This document shows, one piece after another, positions 31,786-43,244 of a DNA stretch of 64,000 bases. The notes beneath the pieces are model-generated. The model searched no databases, had not been told where the DNA came from, and worked only from the letters and a program-made list of their open reading frames with translations. Origin of the DNA: Thozetella sp. PMI_491 (Eukaryota; Ascomycota; Sordariomycetes; Chaetosphaeriales; Chaetosphaeriaceae); NCBI GenBank assembly GCA_021432635.1, contig MU270037.1:826047-890046 (forward strand). Direction: 5' to 3'. Made by a program: the position numbers and the translations under genes. Within the stretch, counting starts at the first letter, position 1. Each line of letters begins with the position of its first letter.

Positions 31786-34700
31786 TACGAAGCAGGCATA
31801 AGGGTATGGAGGTGAGAAGATACCAGGCTACGCGTGCAAATAGAGGCAGTGTAGAACCAGGCGCCGCTCGACACTATAGACGCGCTATCTAGTTCCTGTA
31901 TTTACAATGCACCCTGTTTCGCCTCCGCTCCGGTGTCCGTCTCGACTCCCTCGTGTCGACGTACGAGCACTTGGTTCGCTGTCGGCTACGGGGATCCGAC
32001 GGGAGCTCTCGGACGGCCAGGCAGCTCGCGATATGAGCTGCCTCGAAACTGTCGCGGAACACGGTGACCGATCAGCAAGTGCAGCGTGCGCCGAGATGTC
32101 CCCGGGTTAGGGGGAGACGGCGGCCTGCTCCCGAGACGATAGTCCCGCGCTGGTCGTAACAACTAGACTGGGCATCTAGGCGCAGCTGAGAGATTTGCGG
32201 CACCATAGGAAGCACGGGCGCTTCTAGAAGAGCAAACGGATTGTGTCTGTGAGTGCGCTGCGGCAGCTAGATTCTCTTCCCCGGCGCTAGCCTCGAGCGG
32301 TCATCCATCGCGGCAGGTACATATCAATCCCCCTGAACGGTAGGCGAGAGAGTCCCCCTCAGGTGCCGTCTAATCATAGACAACGCTAACGCCGTCTTAG
32401 ACTATCGAGATGATCGTAGTCATCGTGAGGCTACTGCGGAGTACATACGGACATTCTGCGTAGGACAATGACAAATCCTGCCATTGACCTTTGTCTCCAT
32501 AGCCGGCCCACTGAGCTATAGGCCGCATCGCGTCCTTGACTATCGACTGTCCTAAAGCCATCCCATGACACAAATGGTCTAGAGTACGGACAGCTAATAA
32601 TCCGGGCCGAATATCAAGTGCCGGCAGCGGAGAATGCACATCACATGTACTAACGTGGGCCAGGTCCTCCCGCGCCATGACTCGGCACGATAGAGCGGCT
32701 CAACATTGGCGGCTACTCCCTTTCTTGACCACGGGCCCCCAGGAAGAAAAAAACGGGCGAGGACGGCAGAGGAAAATGGGCCGTTGCCGGTCCACCAGCT
32801 ACTGGTTCACCATCTTCGGAAGCGTCACGCCCGATTACATCCGGGGGGGCGAGGAAGGGGTCGACACAGGACCAGAGCAGTCTCGAGTTTTGTCTGGTCC
32901 GCTCGAGGTTGAACAGTGGTTGGGCGATCGCGCCCAGACGGCCCGGTTGGACGAATCGACATATGGGTGCGGAATTCTAGAAAGTCGGGTCTGCATCTGG
33001 CTCCATGGGTGAAGCTGGTTTGGTGGGAGCGCCGGGGGGCGGGATGAGATGGCTCTACTCCGTGGAAGCGCAACCGGGGAGGATCTACCATGTCTGGGTG
33101 GCCCCCGGATGTGAGCTTTCCAGCCTCGACCGGCCTTGGCACCAGATACACTTATTCTGTATTTTGTGGGTATGATTCGCAAACACTGGCTGCAGCTCCC
33201 CGGGCTCGCAAGGGTCGTGTTTATGCCCGAATCTGCGGGCCTCAGGAGCCTATTTGTAGACTCCATGGTCCACCCGTGTTGCCACGTACCCAGCGTGCGT
33301 GGAAGCCCTGGAGCGCATAAGGAGGGGGGGTGGAAACCAAGGTTGCCCTCGTGGTCCGAACTAGAAAGTAGGTAGTAGTAGGTAGTAGTGCAGACAAGGC
33401 CGAGGTATGCAAGGTCGAGTTTGGGGGTGTCACACCAAAGAGAGATTGTCCATGCCGGGTGCGCCTTTCATAAACAGCGGTTTCCCGGCGGCGATAACAT
33501 TGATAGCAGCTTTGGCATGGCTGAGGGCACACTCTATACTATACATTCCCGGGTATCAGGCATTCGTACTCGGATTTAAGGCTCGTGAGATGGAATTGGA
33601 GGGGGGCAGGCTAGGAATGGTGTTGGAATGGTGTTGAAGTGCTGCAAGGGGGGGGGCGTTCCCGTCCGTCCGTTTCACCATCTCAACTACACCCTACTGA
33701 CTACTACCTACCTACTGCTTCTAGAAGACAATGCAATTAGCAGCTGTAGCAGCTTAGTTTTCCTTGGCCAAGGCGTGTCTTCCCCCGAGCCTTCGCTCAA
33801 ACACACGCATCTCGCAAAAAGCAGCCCGAAACATGCCTGGGCAAGACATGTACAAAACCGTAGCTAAGAGCGAGATGAGACACCAGCTCCGACAACCCAG
33901 CACTCGTTGACCCGACAAGCAAAGGCTAGGGCTTACGGGGCACATTCGACATGCCTCGAGCTTTGTGACGAAATCGATAGTTCGGGTCGCCCTCTGCAGC
34001 CCGTTTCACGTCATCCCAGCTATCTTGGTGTGTCTATGTATGTACTATGTAGCTGGACGGCCTGCAGGACGCCCGGCGTTCTTGCGCAGCCCATCCAGGC
34101 AGGAGATTGGCATGAACAAGTACGGGGGAGTGTTTTATGCCCACCTGTGCATACTCTGCTCCAGGCCAAGTGCGGATGGCACGCGTGTAACAGGTTTTCT
34201 GCCGTCCTATCTCCGGATTAGCTAGTTACCAGGGAGCTATAACGAAGCACATATTCATGGCCGCTGCGATGGGGTGGTTTTAATTTTTATTTTATTTTTT
34301 TAAGCTGGAGCGGGGGGAGGGGGGAGGCTTCATCTTCGGCGACTTGAACCCCGACAGCTCGAGCGCACTTAATTACTTGCTCCTGTACAGACAGTACTGT
34401 ATGTACAGAAAGAAGTACTGCATGTAGTCAGCAGCGCACGAGCGCTCAGCTGTGGGCGCCAGGGTGAACCGGCAGCAACAGGCCATCACCCAGCCGCTGG
34501 AGTCGCTAGATGGCCCCTGGTCGGCTTGGTGCCGTGGTGCTCCCCCTGCGCGCGCCAGCCTTGATGCCACCAAAAACAAGCGCAGTGTTACAATCCGATC
34601 TGGCCCGGGCCTAGGTCGGGGCTGCCCTGCGTCAGGGGGACAGCGTGATTTCAGCCCTCCCGCAACGGCAAAAAGGAAGCACACAAACACGCGAATGCTA

Positions 34701-36530
34701 GGCGAAGCATAGGCGAGTTGACGATGTGCCGGCCCCCGGAGTCGGCACCAGAGGATCACGCACATCGACCTCGGCTTCGCATTTCTACCTGTCATGGGCC
34801 CTCTCCCCCTCCTCCCCGACGGGTCTAACCCCGGCTGTCGACAAAGTTGGCTATCCCCGCATCGACCGGTGAGTGAGACTGCTGCGCACTAGGCAGTTTC
34901 TCGTGTCCCATGCGCAGAACTTGCGAAGAGCTGAGCGACCCGCCATGAAAAAAATGACCCGAAAGTCGCGCGCCAGGCGGACGAAGAGGGGGGAGTCGAA
35001 AGCTGCTTCATACCCCTGAACAGGGTTGCATTGACCTTTCCAAACCGCATGGCGCAGTTGCAGACAGGGACGTACCATGTGGATCCGCTGCCCCGGGAGA
35101 GTCCTTTCGGAAGCCTAAGCCGAAGATCGTTGGCTGCTCAACTTCGAATCATCGCCCGATCCGTCAGCCACGACTCCACGAGAGGCATGTCTCTGTTGGG
35201 GAGGGAGGGTGAGCTATTGCCAGGGGGTCGCGAAGTCATCTCCGTCAGCGCTCTGTCCTGGACCCCGGATGCCTGCCTGCCCATCTGAGACTGGGCGAGG
35301 AGAACGAGGGGGGGGGGGTTAACTATGTACCTACCAAACTGAGCCATCTCAGTATCCCTTCGGGACGAGTTGTGCTCTTGTTTCCGCGGCCAACATGCAT
35401 TCGCTTCGATTGCCCTGTGCTTGGTTCTGCGACAGCCCGCTGTCGGCCACGCGAGCCGCGTCGTGACACGCTGTGATATATATGTACTCCGTAGAATTGC
35501 GGCATCCCCCCCCTGCTGTGTCACCCGCCGAGGAAAAGGGAAGGCTCGCGGCCGCCCCCAAGCCCTTTCATCTTACCTCCCACCCGGACAAGCGCGGCCC
35601 GGGACGTTGGGCTTGCTCAAGCTCGAGGACTGCCCGTTGGCAGTGGCAGACCCGCTCGCTAGAGTCGGGCTGAGGGCCTCAGGAGCAGATAGACCGCATC
35701 GTCGAGCACAGGCTCAGCCAAGTCCGGCTCCGCAGCGCTTTGATCTTTCTTTTTTCCTTCTCGAGGGAAGCCCCCCCGAAGAATCCATCGTACTATGTAG
35801 GTCGGTGAACCCGGTCCCCGTCCCCAAGTTCCACCACGGTCAAGATCTCTCAGGAGAGTGGAGCCATAAGCCTAGCATCTCAGTAGCTCCGTACGGCGCC
35901 AGAGTCTGGACCCTAGCTTGAGACGACTAGGTGCAGGGACAAAGCCATCGAGAATGGCCCACCGATTCCTTCCTTCGCTGTATCTGCCTGGTCAGCACGC
36001 GACTGTTCCCCCTCCCTTACCCTCATGCCATCTGTTCCCGGAACAGGCCTACGCCCGACGGCTCGAGACCTGACAGGGCCTACCCCCGTACACGCAGCTG
36101 ATGGGGATGGGGCTTCCTAGACTTGGGTAACAGGACCCATCCAGGACTGCTGGGTCCTTTCCACCCCATTCTATGGCGCATCTCACCGTCGCGTGGCCGA
36201 CCCTAGTCCTTCCCCCCTCCCCACTTCGCCGATGTGCTCGCTGGGCTAGCCCTTGGATCCCATTCGCTAGTGGAGCCTCTTCCTCTGTTGAGAAGCTTGT
36301 CAGCCCAGATCGCATATACCCCAAGGCCCCATCCTCCCAAGTAAGATCCGAGCGGTGCTTCTTTTTTTATTACATGTGCTCTCGCCCCCGTGTTTGTTTA
36401 CTCCTTCCCCCCGATCGGTTGAGTCATGGGAGCAGCCATTGTCTACTGCCCTCAAGCTCTCCTGTACACGCTGGGATAGTTCCTCGCTCCGGCGCCCCGC
36501 CGGGTCTGATCTTCCCTCTCACCTGCCATC
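31786..36530. other. Gene-poor region, about 4.7 kb
   Basis: No reading frame here shows domain order, splice logic or a compositional signal worth calling a gene. The longest open stretches (32835-33266 minus, 35370-35921 plus) are proline/arginine- or cysteine-rich and look random. A microsatellite-like tract of GTAGTAG words lies at 33366-33388, and homopolymer G runs occur at 33328, 33650 and 35310. The last few hundred bases must include the promoter of the PTH11-like gene. Confidence 0.45.
33366..33388 (+). repeat. Short GTAGTAG tandem tract
   Basis: An imperfect alternation of AGTAGGTAGTAGT words over about 23 nt, seen directly. A TACCTACCTACT tract lies nearby at about 33703-33716. 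Confidence 0.7.
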
Positions 36531-38109
36531 ATGGCAGACTCTGGCGCAGTCGACCTGACCGAGTTCAACGGCAATGCCCTCGTCGTCACGGCATGGTCAT
36601 TGCTGGCCTTCACCTACGTATCCATAGTCCTGAGGACCTACGTCAGGGTCGCCCTCACCCACAGCTTCCAGGCCGACGACTGGCTCATGCTGGTCTCCCA
36701 GCTCATATTCACGATATCATGCTCCTTCATCCTGGTGGGAGTCGGCCAGGGCATTGGCTTCCATGACAAGGCCCTGTCTCGAGCGAGGGAGATCGAGGCG
36801 CTCAAGGTATGCCGAACTCTCTCCCTGTCTTCCCTACCGTCACCCTGGACCAAAGAATACTGACCCGGTGGCACCTACAGTGGCAAGCGCTTGCTACCGC
36901 CACCTATGTGATGAACATGATGTTCATCAAGCTGAGCATCGCCGTCTTCCTGCTTCGGTTGGCAGTGCTGAGGCGCTATAAGTGGATTCTCTGGATTAGC
37001 ATGGGCGTCATCACCATATGGTCCACTGTCCTCTTCCTGTGGGACATATTCCAGTGTAGCCCCGTCGAGGCCCAGTGGAACACCGACCTTCCCAAGTTCC
37101 AGTGTGTGGGCGCCGACCAGGTAGTCAATGCCGCCTACGCTCTGTCCGTCATGACCATCATCAGCGACTGGCTCTACGCCCTCCTCCCGGTCCCGATGGT
37201 GTGGAATGTGAAGATGTCGACGCAGGCTAAGATTAGCGTCATGTTGGTCCTTGGTCTCGGTATCTTGTGAGTACAGAATCTCTCTAGACAATATCCCGCC
37301 CGAGTTACCTGACTCTAACATATCCAGTGCTTCGGTGGCGACCCTAATTCGCCTCAAGTTCCTGGCGGACTTGACCGACACCGATGATATTTTGTGTAAG
37401 TCTTTGGGATCCCGAGCCAGCGCTCAGTTCGATATTTTCTGGCTAACGCACACAAGTCGCCGGAACAGATGCCATGGTCTGGACATTGATCGAGCCCGGG
37501 GTCGCCATCATCGCCTCGAGTCTGGCCACCATTCGGCCATTGCTGCGCAAGCTTCGCGTCAAAGGATTCAACTCGACAAACCAGAGCAGGACTGGCTACG
37601 GTCGGAGTGGGAGCAAGTCTCAAGGCCTCCGCAGCGGGACGCACAAGAGCGCCATGCCGGGCTTCGGGGCGCAAGACGTCACCCTCGTCGACATCGAGGC
37701 TGGCCATGGCGCCGGCGCGAATGGGAAGGGGTCGGCGCCGCTTGGAAACTCAGTCTATGTGACAACGACGCTGTCCTCGACGTCGCGGCCAGCGGGTACC
37801 GCTAAGAAGGGCGCCGGCGCCAAGTCCTCCTACCGGATATCCGAACACCGCGATGCCTATCTGGCCAACGCGGATTCCGATAGCGACCTCTCCGACATCA
37901 GCCCGGCGGCGACGAGCGGTGTGTTAGTGATCGAGGGCGAGGGAACGGGTAGCATGTCGCCGACGACGCTGGCAGCGACCGACGGCGGCATGGAGGGCGA
38001 GGGCCGATGGCATTCGCAGACGAATCTCACTGGTGAGACCCAGCAAACCGGCGCCGAGGGAGAGCAGGGTGAGCGTACCGGTAAGGGACGCCCGGGTACC
38101 GCGCTCTAG
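36531..38109 (+). CDS. PTH11-like integral membrane protein (fungal rhodopsin-fold family)
   Basis: Exons 36531-36806, 36881-37266, 37328-37395 and 37469-38109 encode about 456 residues; introns are 74, 61 and 73 nt. Seven hydrophobic helices are expected. They include VVTAWSLLAFTYVSIVLRTY with a following DDWLML motif, TYVMNMMFIKLSIAVFLLRL, WILWISMGVITIWSTVLFLW, a loop with FQCSPVEAQW and a paired Cys at FQCVGADQ, IISDWLYALLPVPMVW, MLVLGLGIFASVATLIRL, and YAMVWTLIEPGVAIIASSL. The DDW, W(D)xxQC and WxxIEPG patterns are characteristic of the fungal rhodopsin/PTH11-like group, thought to act as receptors or sensors. The cytosolic tail (about 230 residues) is rich in S, T, G and D. It converges on the MFS transporter gene. 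The ligand is unknown. Confidence 0.88.
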
Positions 38110-38963
38110 CACCGCATCCCAACCCCCCCCCCTACACGCCTACCGAACCGCGTCACATCACAATACCTCCCCTCCCCGGGAAACCACCGGCCACCACAGC
38201 AGAAGACGAGAAGGAACTGGGCTGAACAAACCGTCTTAGGCGATGGCGCCAATCGCCTCTCCCTACCAATCTACCGCTCCTTCACGCAAATCGCGAGGCG
38301 CTGGTCGAAGCCCCAGCCCTCACCCCGAGAGGCGCGCGCCCAGTGACCGCCTTCTGCTTCACGACGCCATGTTTTTTTATACATATATTTGCATTTTGTT
38401 GAGTACACAGGAACAATTATACCCACCCCGCACCGGACGGGGTGCCTGGCTTCTGGGATACACGGCTGGCTGCACGGCTGGCTACACGGCTTAAGAGATA
38501 GATTTTGGTCGACTTAGTATACCTTTGGTGTCACCACGGGCAACAGGAAAAAAAAAGGGAGGGTAGTGGTTCCGGTGCAGCTCGCGTGCTCACGGATGAC
38601 GGCGTTCGGCTTATATGTCACCAGTAGCAATACTGCTTTTGTAACTTGTATGTTGGTGCTGATACCCGTAGTAAATATACTTTTAGGTGGCAAGCATGTA
38701 TAATCGCCAAGTATATCCATGAAATGAGCTCCATGTGTAATTAACAGTGTCCCTGGCAGCTGTGGATGTGCTCTGCCGCTCGTGATACCCCCCAAGCCCA
38801 GTACCTTGGCAAAGAATCCCGTTAATAGCCACCATATATAGACTGTATTTTTTGACAATATATGCCCCTTCTAGATATAACCATGTGAGCGCACGAATGC
38901 ATCCAAAGAAAATGTGTACTTGCCAGACCCCTCTCACAATCGTACCGGCTCAACGCGAAGAGC
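38110..38963. other. Convergent 3' regions
   Basis: These 854 nt lie between the converging PTH11-like and transporter genes. They are AT-richer in the middle (38480-38900), with a 12-nt tandem repeat at 38461-38492. No gene was recognised. Confidence 0.45.
38461..38492 (+). repeat. 12-nt tandem repeat, about 2.7 copies
   Basis: The unit CACGGCTGGCTR is repeated, the last copy partial (CACGGCTTA). Seen directly. Confidence 0.8.
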
Positions 38964-40347
38964 TCATATCTTCCTCCACAGCTTGAGCCCTGTGATGGTA
39001 CATCTCGAAACCGAGAACAACAACGATGCGGAGATGATGACCAACCCGGCCCACACCTGCGCATACGTGAAGCTCCCGCCGGCATGGTCGATAATCGCGC
39101 CGGCAGTTGGGGGGCCAGCGAGCGAGGCGAACGCCACCACCGTGCACACCATCCCAAATCGCGTGCCCATTTTGCGTGGATCATTCGTCAAGCTCGCTAG
39201 CGATCCGACAAAGACGCCCTGGGTAACACCGCTCATGATGCCATAAAAAATCGTGAAGACATACATTCCGGTCTTGTCTCGCACGCCGGTCCATGCTATC
39301 GTGATGACACCGAATAAGAAGGATGCCATGATGTACATGTTGATAGGCCCGGTGTACCAATCCGCCAGGTAGCCACAAACCGGGCGGGCCGGAACGCTCA
39401 TGCCGTTCGTAATCAACAAAAGCTGGACCGAGTCGGTGGTAGAGAAGCCAATGATGTTACGAGCAAACACATTGATCTATAACGATAACAAGACGTGTGA
39501 GCCGGGGGAACCAATCCTCCTTTCTGGGGTGGCGGGTTTCACTTACATAGAAAAATCCAAAATAGAGCGCCCAGAAGAGCAAAAAGGCCCCGACCGTGAA
39601 GATAAGATATGGCGGCTCCCTGAAGGCGCTCCATTCCACCAGAGGGCCAGCCTTCCTCGGCTTCAGCCGCGGCTTGATCGAGACAAAGGCCGTGATGGAG
39701 AAGAGCAGCGCAACGAACCCGGAACATCTCACGGCCCAGGGAAAGCCGACTCTGGGGATCAGATATTGTATAATTGCTGGAAATACAATGCTTCCTAGGC
39801 CCGTGCCCATCGCAGAACAGGCCAACGCTAGAGTTCGCTTCCTCTTGAAGTACGATGCGGCCACCGAAAGAGGCGGCATGAACATAGTGCCCAAACCCAG
39901 GCCGATACAAACCCCTTGGGCCAGAAAGAAGTGCCAGTACTCCGTTCCTAAGCTAGTCATGAAGGTGCCGAAAACGACCAAGAACGAGCCGCCCGCCAGC
40001 GTCGACCTCACATACCCGGCATCGGCCAAGCGTCCGGAGAAGGAGCACATGGCGAAGGTCAGGAAGACCTGCACAGAGCCGATCCAGGAAACCTGGGATT
40101 GCGGAAGCTTCAGGGTGTCTCGGTAGTAGAGCTGGTAGACGCCGAACGTTGCGGGAAGGCCCCAGGACATCATATTGACTAGGAGAGTTGCAAAAACCTG
40201 GGACCAGGCGACAAAGCCGCCATCGGGCGGCGTGAACTCCTCGTCCGGCTCGACGAGATCTTCCCTCTCAGATGCCGAGACATCGCCGGGCGGGGCAGCC
40301 GTGGTCTCCGGCGCAAGAGTCTTCTCGATGTCGGTGTTGATGGCCAT
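38964..40347 (-). CDS. MFS monocarboxylate-type transporter
   Basis: Exons 40347-39547 and 39476-38964 give 437 residues; the 70-nt intron has a GTAAGT donor and a TATAG acceptor. Relatives (SLC16/MCH-like permeases of fungi) are plasma- or organelle-membrane carriers for monocarboxylates or related small molecules. After a 45-residue acidic cytosolic tail comes the family signature PPDGGFVAWSQVFATLLVNM, then FGVYQLYYRDTL and WIGSVQVFLTFAMC. About eleven or twelve hydrophobic segments follow, with the loop motif RPVCGYLADWYTG after the central break. The start at 40347 is the first ATG of the frame and has G at -3. The frame upstream stays open but has only non-ATG codons. It is about 850 nt from the PTH11-like gene; a functional link is not shown. 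Confidence 0.92.
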
Positions 40348-43244
40348 GGCGAGAGGCTCTCCCGGTCGGGGCGCGGAAGGAGACGCGGGGGGTGCTGAGA
40401 TCTGGAGAAAGAGACCAAACAGTAGCGAGGCCGGAAACAACGCCACAAAAACATATCCGGTTGTGGTCGGCACTGTCGGAGGGGATCTCCACTCTTGGGC
40501 CGACGGGTTGCCAGAGCGCTCCGACTTCGCGCCCTAGAGGTCGCCAGCGCCTTCATATGCGAATTGTGACCCTCTGGTAGACGGCCGAGGAGTTGTGACG
40601 GTTCGCTTCTGCTCGAAGGTTCAGCACCGAAATCTTAGCTATGTATAACACAACAGGCTCCTCGCATCCTTGGTCACTTGAAAGCCTCTTTCACGTTCCC
40701 CACGAGAGGATTTGGAAAGACGAAACGCGGCTAACGTCTTTTGCGCGCCCAGGATTGAATGTAACTCCTTAGGGGGCGCATCGTAAAAAAACATAGGCGG
40801 ATCCTGCCTGCCGAGAACCGTGGGCTTTACAAGCGTGGTGCTAGGAAAGGGGCCAGGCGCCCAGGCGCAACGGATCCAGGCGAACCCTCCATCATATTTG
40901 ATGGTTATCTGCGCTGCAGGCGGAGAGAGCAACGCAAGGGAATAGGAAAGAGGGGAGGGCACATGAAGGCTGCCAAGCGCATAACCGCCCAATACCTGCT
41001 CTCTGATTAGATAACTGCACGCTGGCGGGACTAGCAGCCGTCGAGGTTGGGGTGACATAGAAAAGAGAGATGGCCCGGAGGCAAATCGGGAAGACCCACA
41101 GAAAAGCTACGGGGCCTGTTGGGCTCTAATATGGGTGAAACCCGGCGCCGGGCGGCATTTGGGCCCCACTCTGCGATCTCCCGCGGGGGTCGGGTCCGGG
41201 ACCGGCGAGATCGATTTCAGGTACCGAGGTACTTAACTCAGCAAGCGCAGGCAGGGATTGCGTATCCGGCCTTGGGCACACGAGCAGGACCTCACCGACT
41301 CGACTCGGAGCGTTGCATCGAGCTCCAAAAAAAAAAAAAAAAAAGAGCTTGTTGGCATTGCAGGGGCATCGTGGCCCATGTAGCCAGGCCAGAAATAGGA
41401 AAGGCCCTTCTTTGTTCCCACTGCACCCGTGTGGGATGGCAAAGGGCGGTAAAGAAAGGGCAGATTTTATTAGGGCGTGGAGGAAGGCAGCAAAAATGAG
41501 AACCCACCTCCAGGGTCACACCGGCCAGACCTTCCCACGCTGGGGTGCCTGGCTGCCACGGTCTACACCGTTTTTGACAGACCGTGAGCACCGCCAGCTG
41601 GCGATCCGTGCATAGCAGAGCCCCGCCATGTACCAATAGTTCGCGACCCATCTGGCCAATGACGTGGCCGATGTCGAGGCATGTTGGTCGCAAAAGGAAG
41701 GCTGGCATTAGACCCCGCACCCCGCTAGTATCAGATGAGGACTAGCGTACTTACTCAACCTCATCTCTCCGCTCACCGTTGTGTCACGATCGCAGCCTTT
41801 GCGACACCATCGGTTCGCCGTTCAAACTGGTCGCAAAAACGCTGGGCACCCGGCGCGCTCGTTGTTTCAGGCGCATCGCGAAGAGATTGCCTTGGAGGGT
41901 TGTTACAAACCTTCTTGCATCTTTGCAGCATTCTGTGACTTCGCGCGCTTATGTGATAGTGTACGGCCGAGTGCCGGGCGTCTCCGTGACCGCGGCTGGT
42001 GCGAACTGACGCGATGCGTAGAAAGGGGGATCGGGCAGGTGCTTGAGAATCGGAGCGGCCATCACCATGTCTCGGTAGCCTGTGTGAGACAACAGAAACA
42101 GCGCAGACAGGAGCTGAGACCACGGGGCACCGCAATCTTGTTCAAAGAAGTCGTCGTATTTGCTACAGAATCGAGAATACAATCCGATCTGCTTGGGTTC
42201 ATATCATTTCTCGCGCCAGGGCAAAACGAAGAAAAGCATAAGCGATGAGACGACTGCAAGGACAAACCAGGCACAGACTAGGAAAATAGTAACAAAGAAT
42301 AACAGCAATAACAGCTGAGGAAAGCAGCTGAGGAAACCCCCACACACAGTATTCCGCCGAGCATAGGCAAAAGGAAATTGTCCCCTGGTGCCAAATCTCC
42401 TTCGTCTGGAGACAGCCGCCTCATCCATCCCGGTAACCCGGAGAAGCACCCTCGTTGTTTCCATGGTGCTCCCATCCATCTCAAGTGAAACAATATTTGT
42501 TTTGTTCGGGGCGGTATTTCCGCCACAAGCTTCTCCATCCCAGTTCTCTCTTGCTCTGTCTCCCGATCCCCCGTGAGCAACTGGGCGACTGCGCAATAGG
42601 GCATGTAGTCGCATTCGGTGCCATCGAATATTTTTATGTTGATAAGTCGGAGAAAACGGGGTGGCTGAAGAACCAAGTTCATGCTGAGCCATTGTGGATG
42701 CGAATTCCTCATCTGGCTCATCGATAAAACTGATGGAAGCCACGGTGACGAGGGGAAAAAAAGATAGTGACCATCCTTCATAACGCCTGACCTTCTCATC
42801 CTTTCCCCGTGGTATATCTTTAAGGAGCGGAAGCCTAGCCCGTGGCGGCTGGTCGTCATTACGGTCCCTCCCAAACAAAGACGGCCGGATCGGCCCTTGA
42901 GCCGGAAAGGAAATAAAAACAATCGCATCGTAAGCGAGCCGGATGGCGAAAGCACTTTTGCCGTACCCATTTATCAACAACAAGGGAGACAGCCCGGCGA
43001 GTTCCATCTCTCTTCGCGCTCCTGTTCAAACTGAGACGTATCGCAAGAGAGGAACCCGCAATGATGGAGAACCAATCTTTCCAATACAGGGAGTAGGGGC
43101 TGCTTGCCAGCTGAGACTGTCGCAAAAGGAGCCCGCCTATCCCCACATGATCATATGTCAATGCTGCGGCTGGCGACCCCGTCGTTCGCATGCTCGTAAG
43201 GGTCATGCATCTTGGGGTGGACCAGGAGGCGCCGGGTAGGCGCT
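40348..43244. other. Gene-poor region with one unexplained reading frame
   Basis: About 2.9 kb. The left end should hold the transporter promoter. A tract of 18 A lies at 41327-41344. Nothing else is recognised except overlapping open frames on the minus strand at 42204-43007, listed separately. Confidence 0.4.
42204..42692 (-). CDS. Doubtful small protein with a C-terminal membrane helix
   Basis: A frame from an ATG at 42692 would give about 162 residues ending in a strongly hydrophobic stretch (LLLLLFFVTIFLVCAWFVL, then VVSSLMLFFVL), as in tail-anchored proteins. The frame remains open upstream to 43007. A second frame on the same strand is also open from 42970 to 42278, so low stop density rather than coding may explain both. 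I know no family for it and see no splice pattern. A decayed gene is another possibility. Confidence 0.15.
   Translation of the reverse strand: MAQHELGSSATPFSPTYQHKNIRWHRMRLHALLRSRPVAHGGSGDRARENWDGEACGGNTAPNKTNIVSLEMDGSTMETTRVLLRVTGMDEAAVSRRRRFGTRGQFPFAYARRNTVCGGFLSCFPQLLLLLFFVTIFLVCAWFVLAVVSSLMLFFVLPWREK

Noticed and set aside
32490-32535. tRNA-like D-arm on the minus strand (TATAGCTCAGTGGG)
   Set aside because: The D-stem has no proper partner, and no anticodon or T-arm follows, so a tRNA cannot be folded.
30312-40347. Secondary-metabolite cluster (monooxygenase, PTH11-like protein, MFS transporter)
   Set aside because: No polyketide, peptide or terpene synthase is present, and nearly 5 kb of gene-free DNA separates the monooxygenase from the other two.
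40348-40473. N-terminal hydrophobic extension of the MFS transporter
   Set aside because: It would need a non-ATG start; the ATG at 40347 precedes a normal acidic cytosolic tail.
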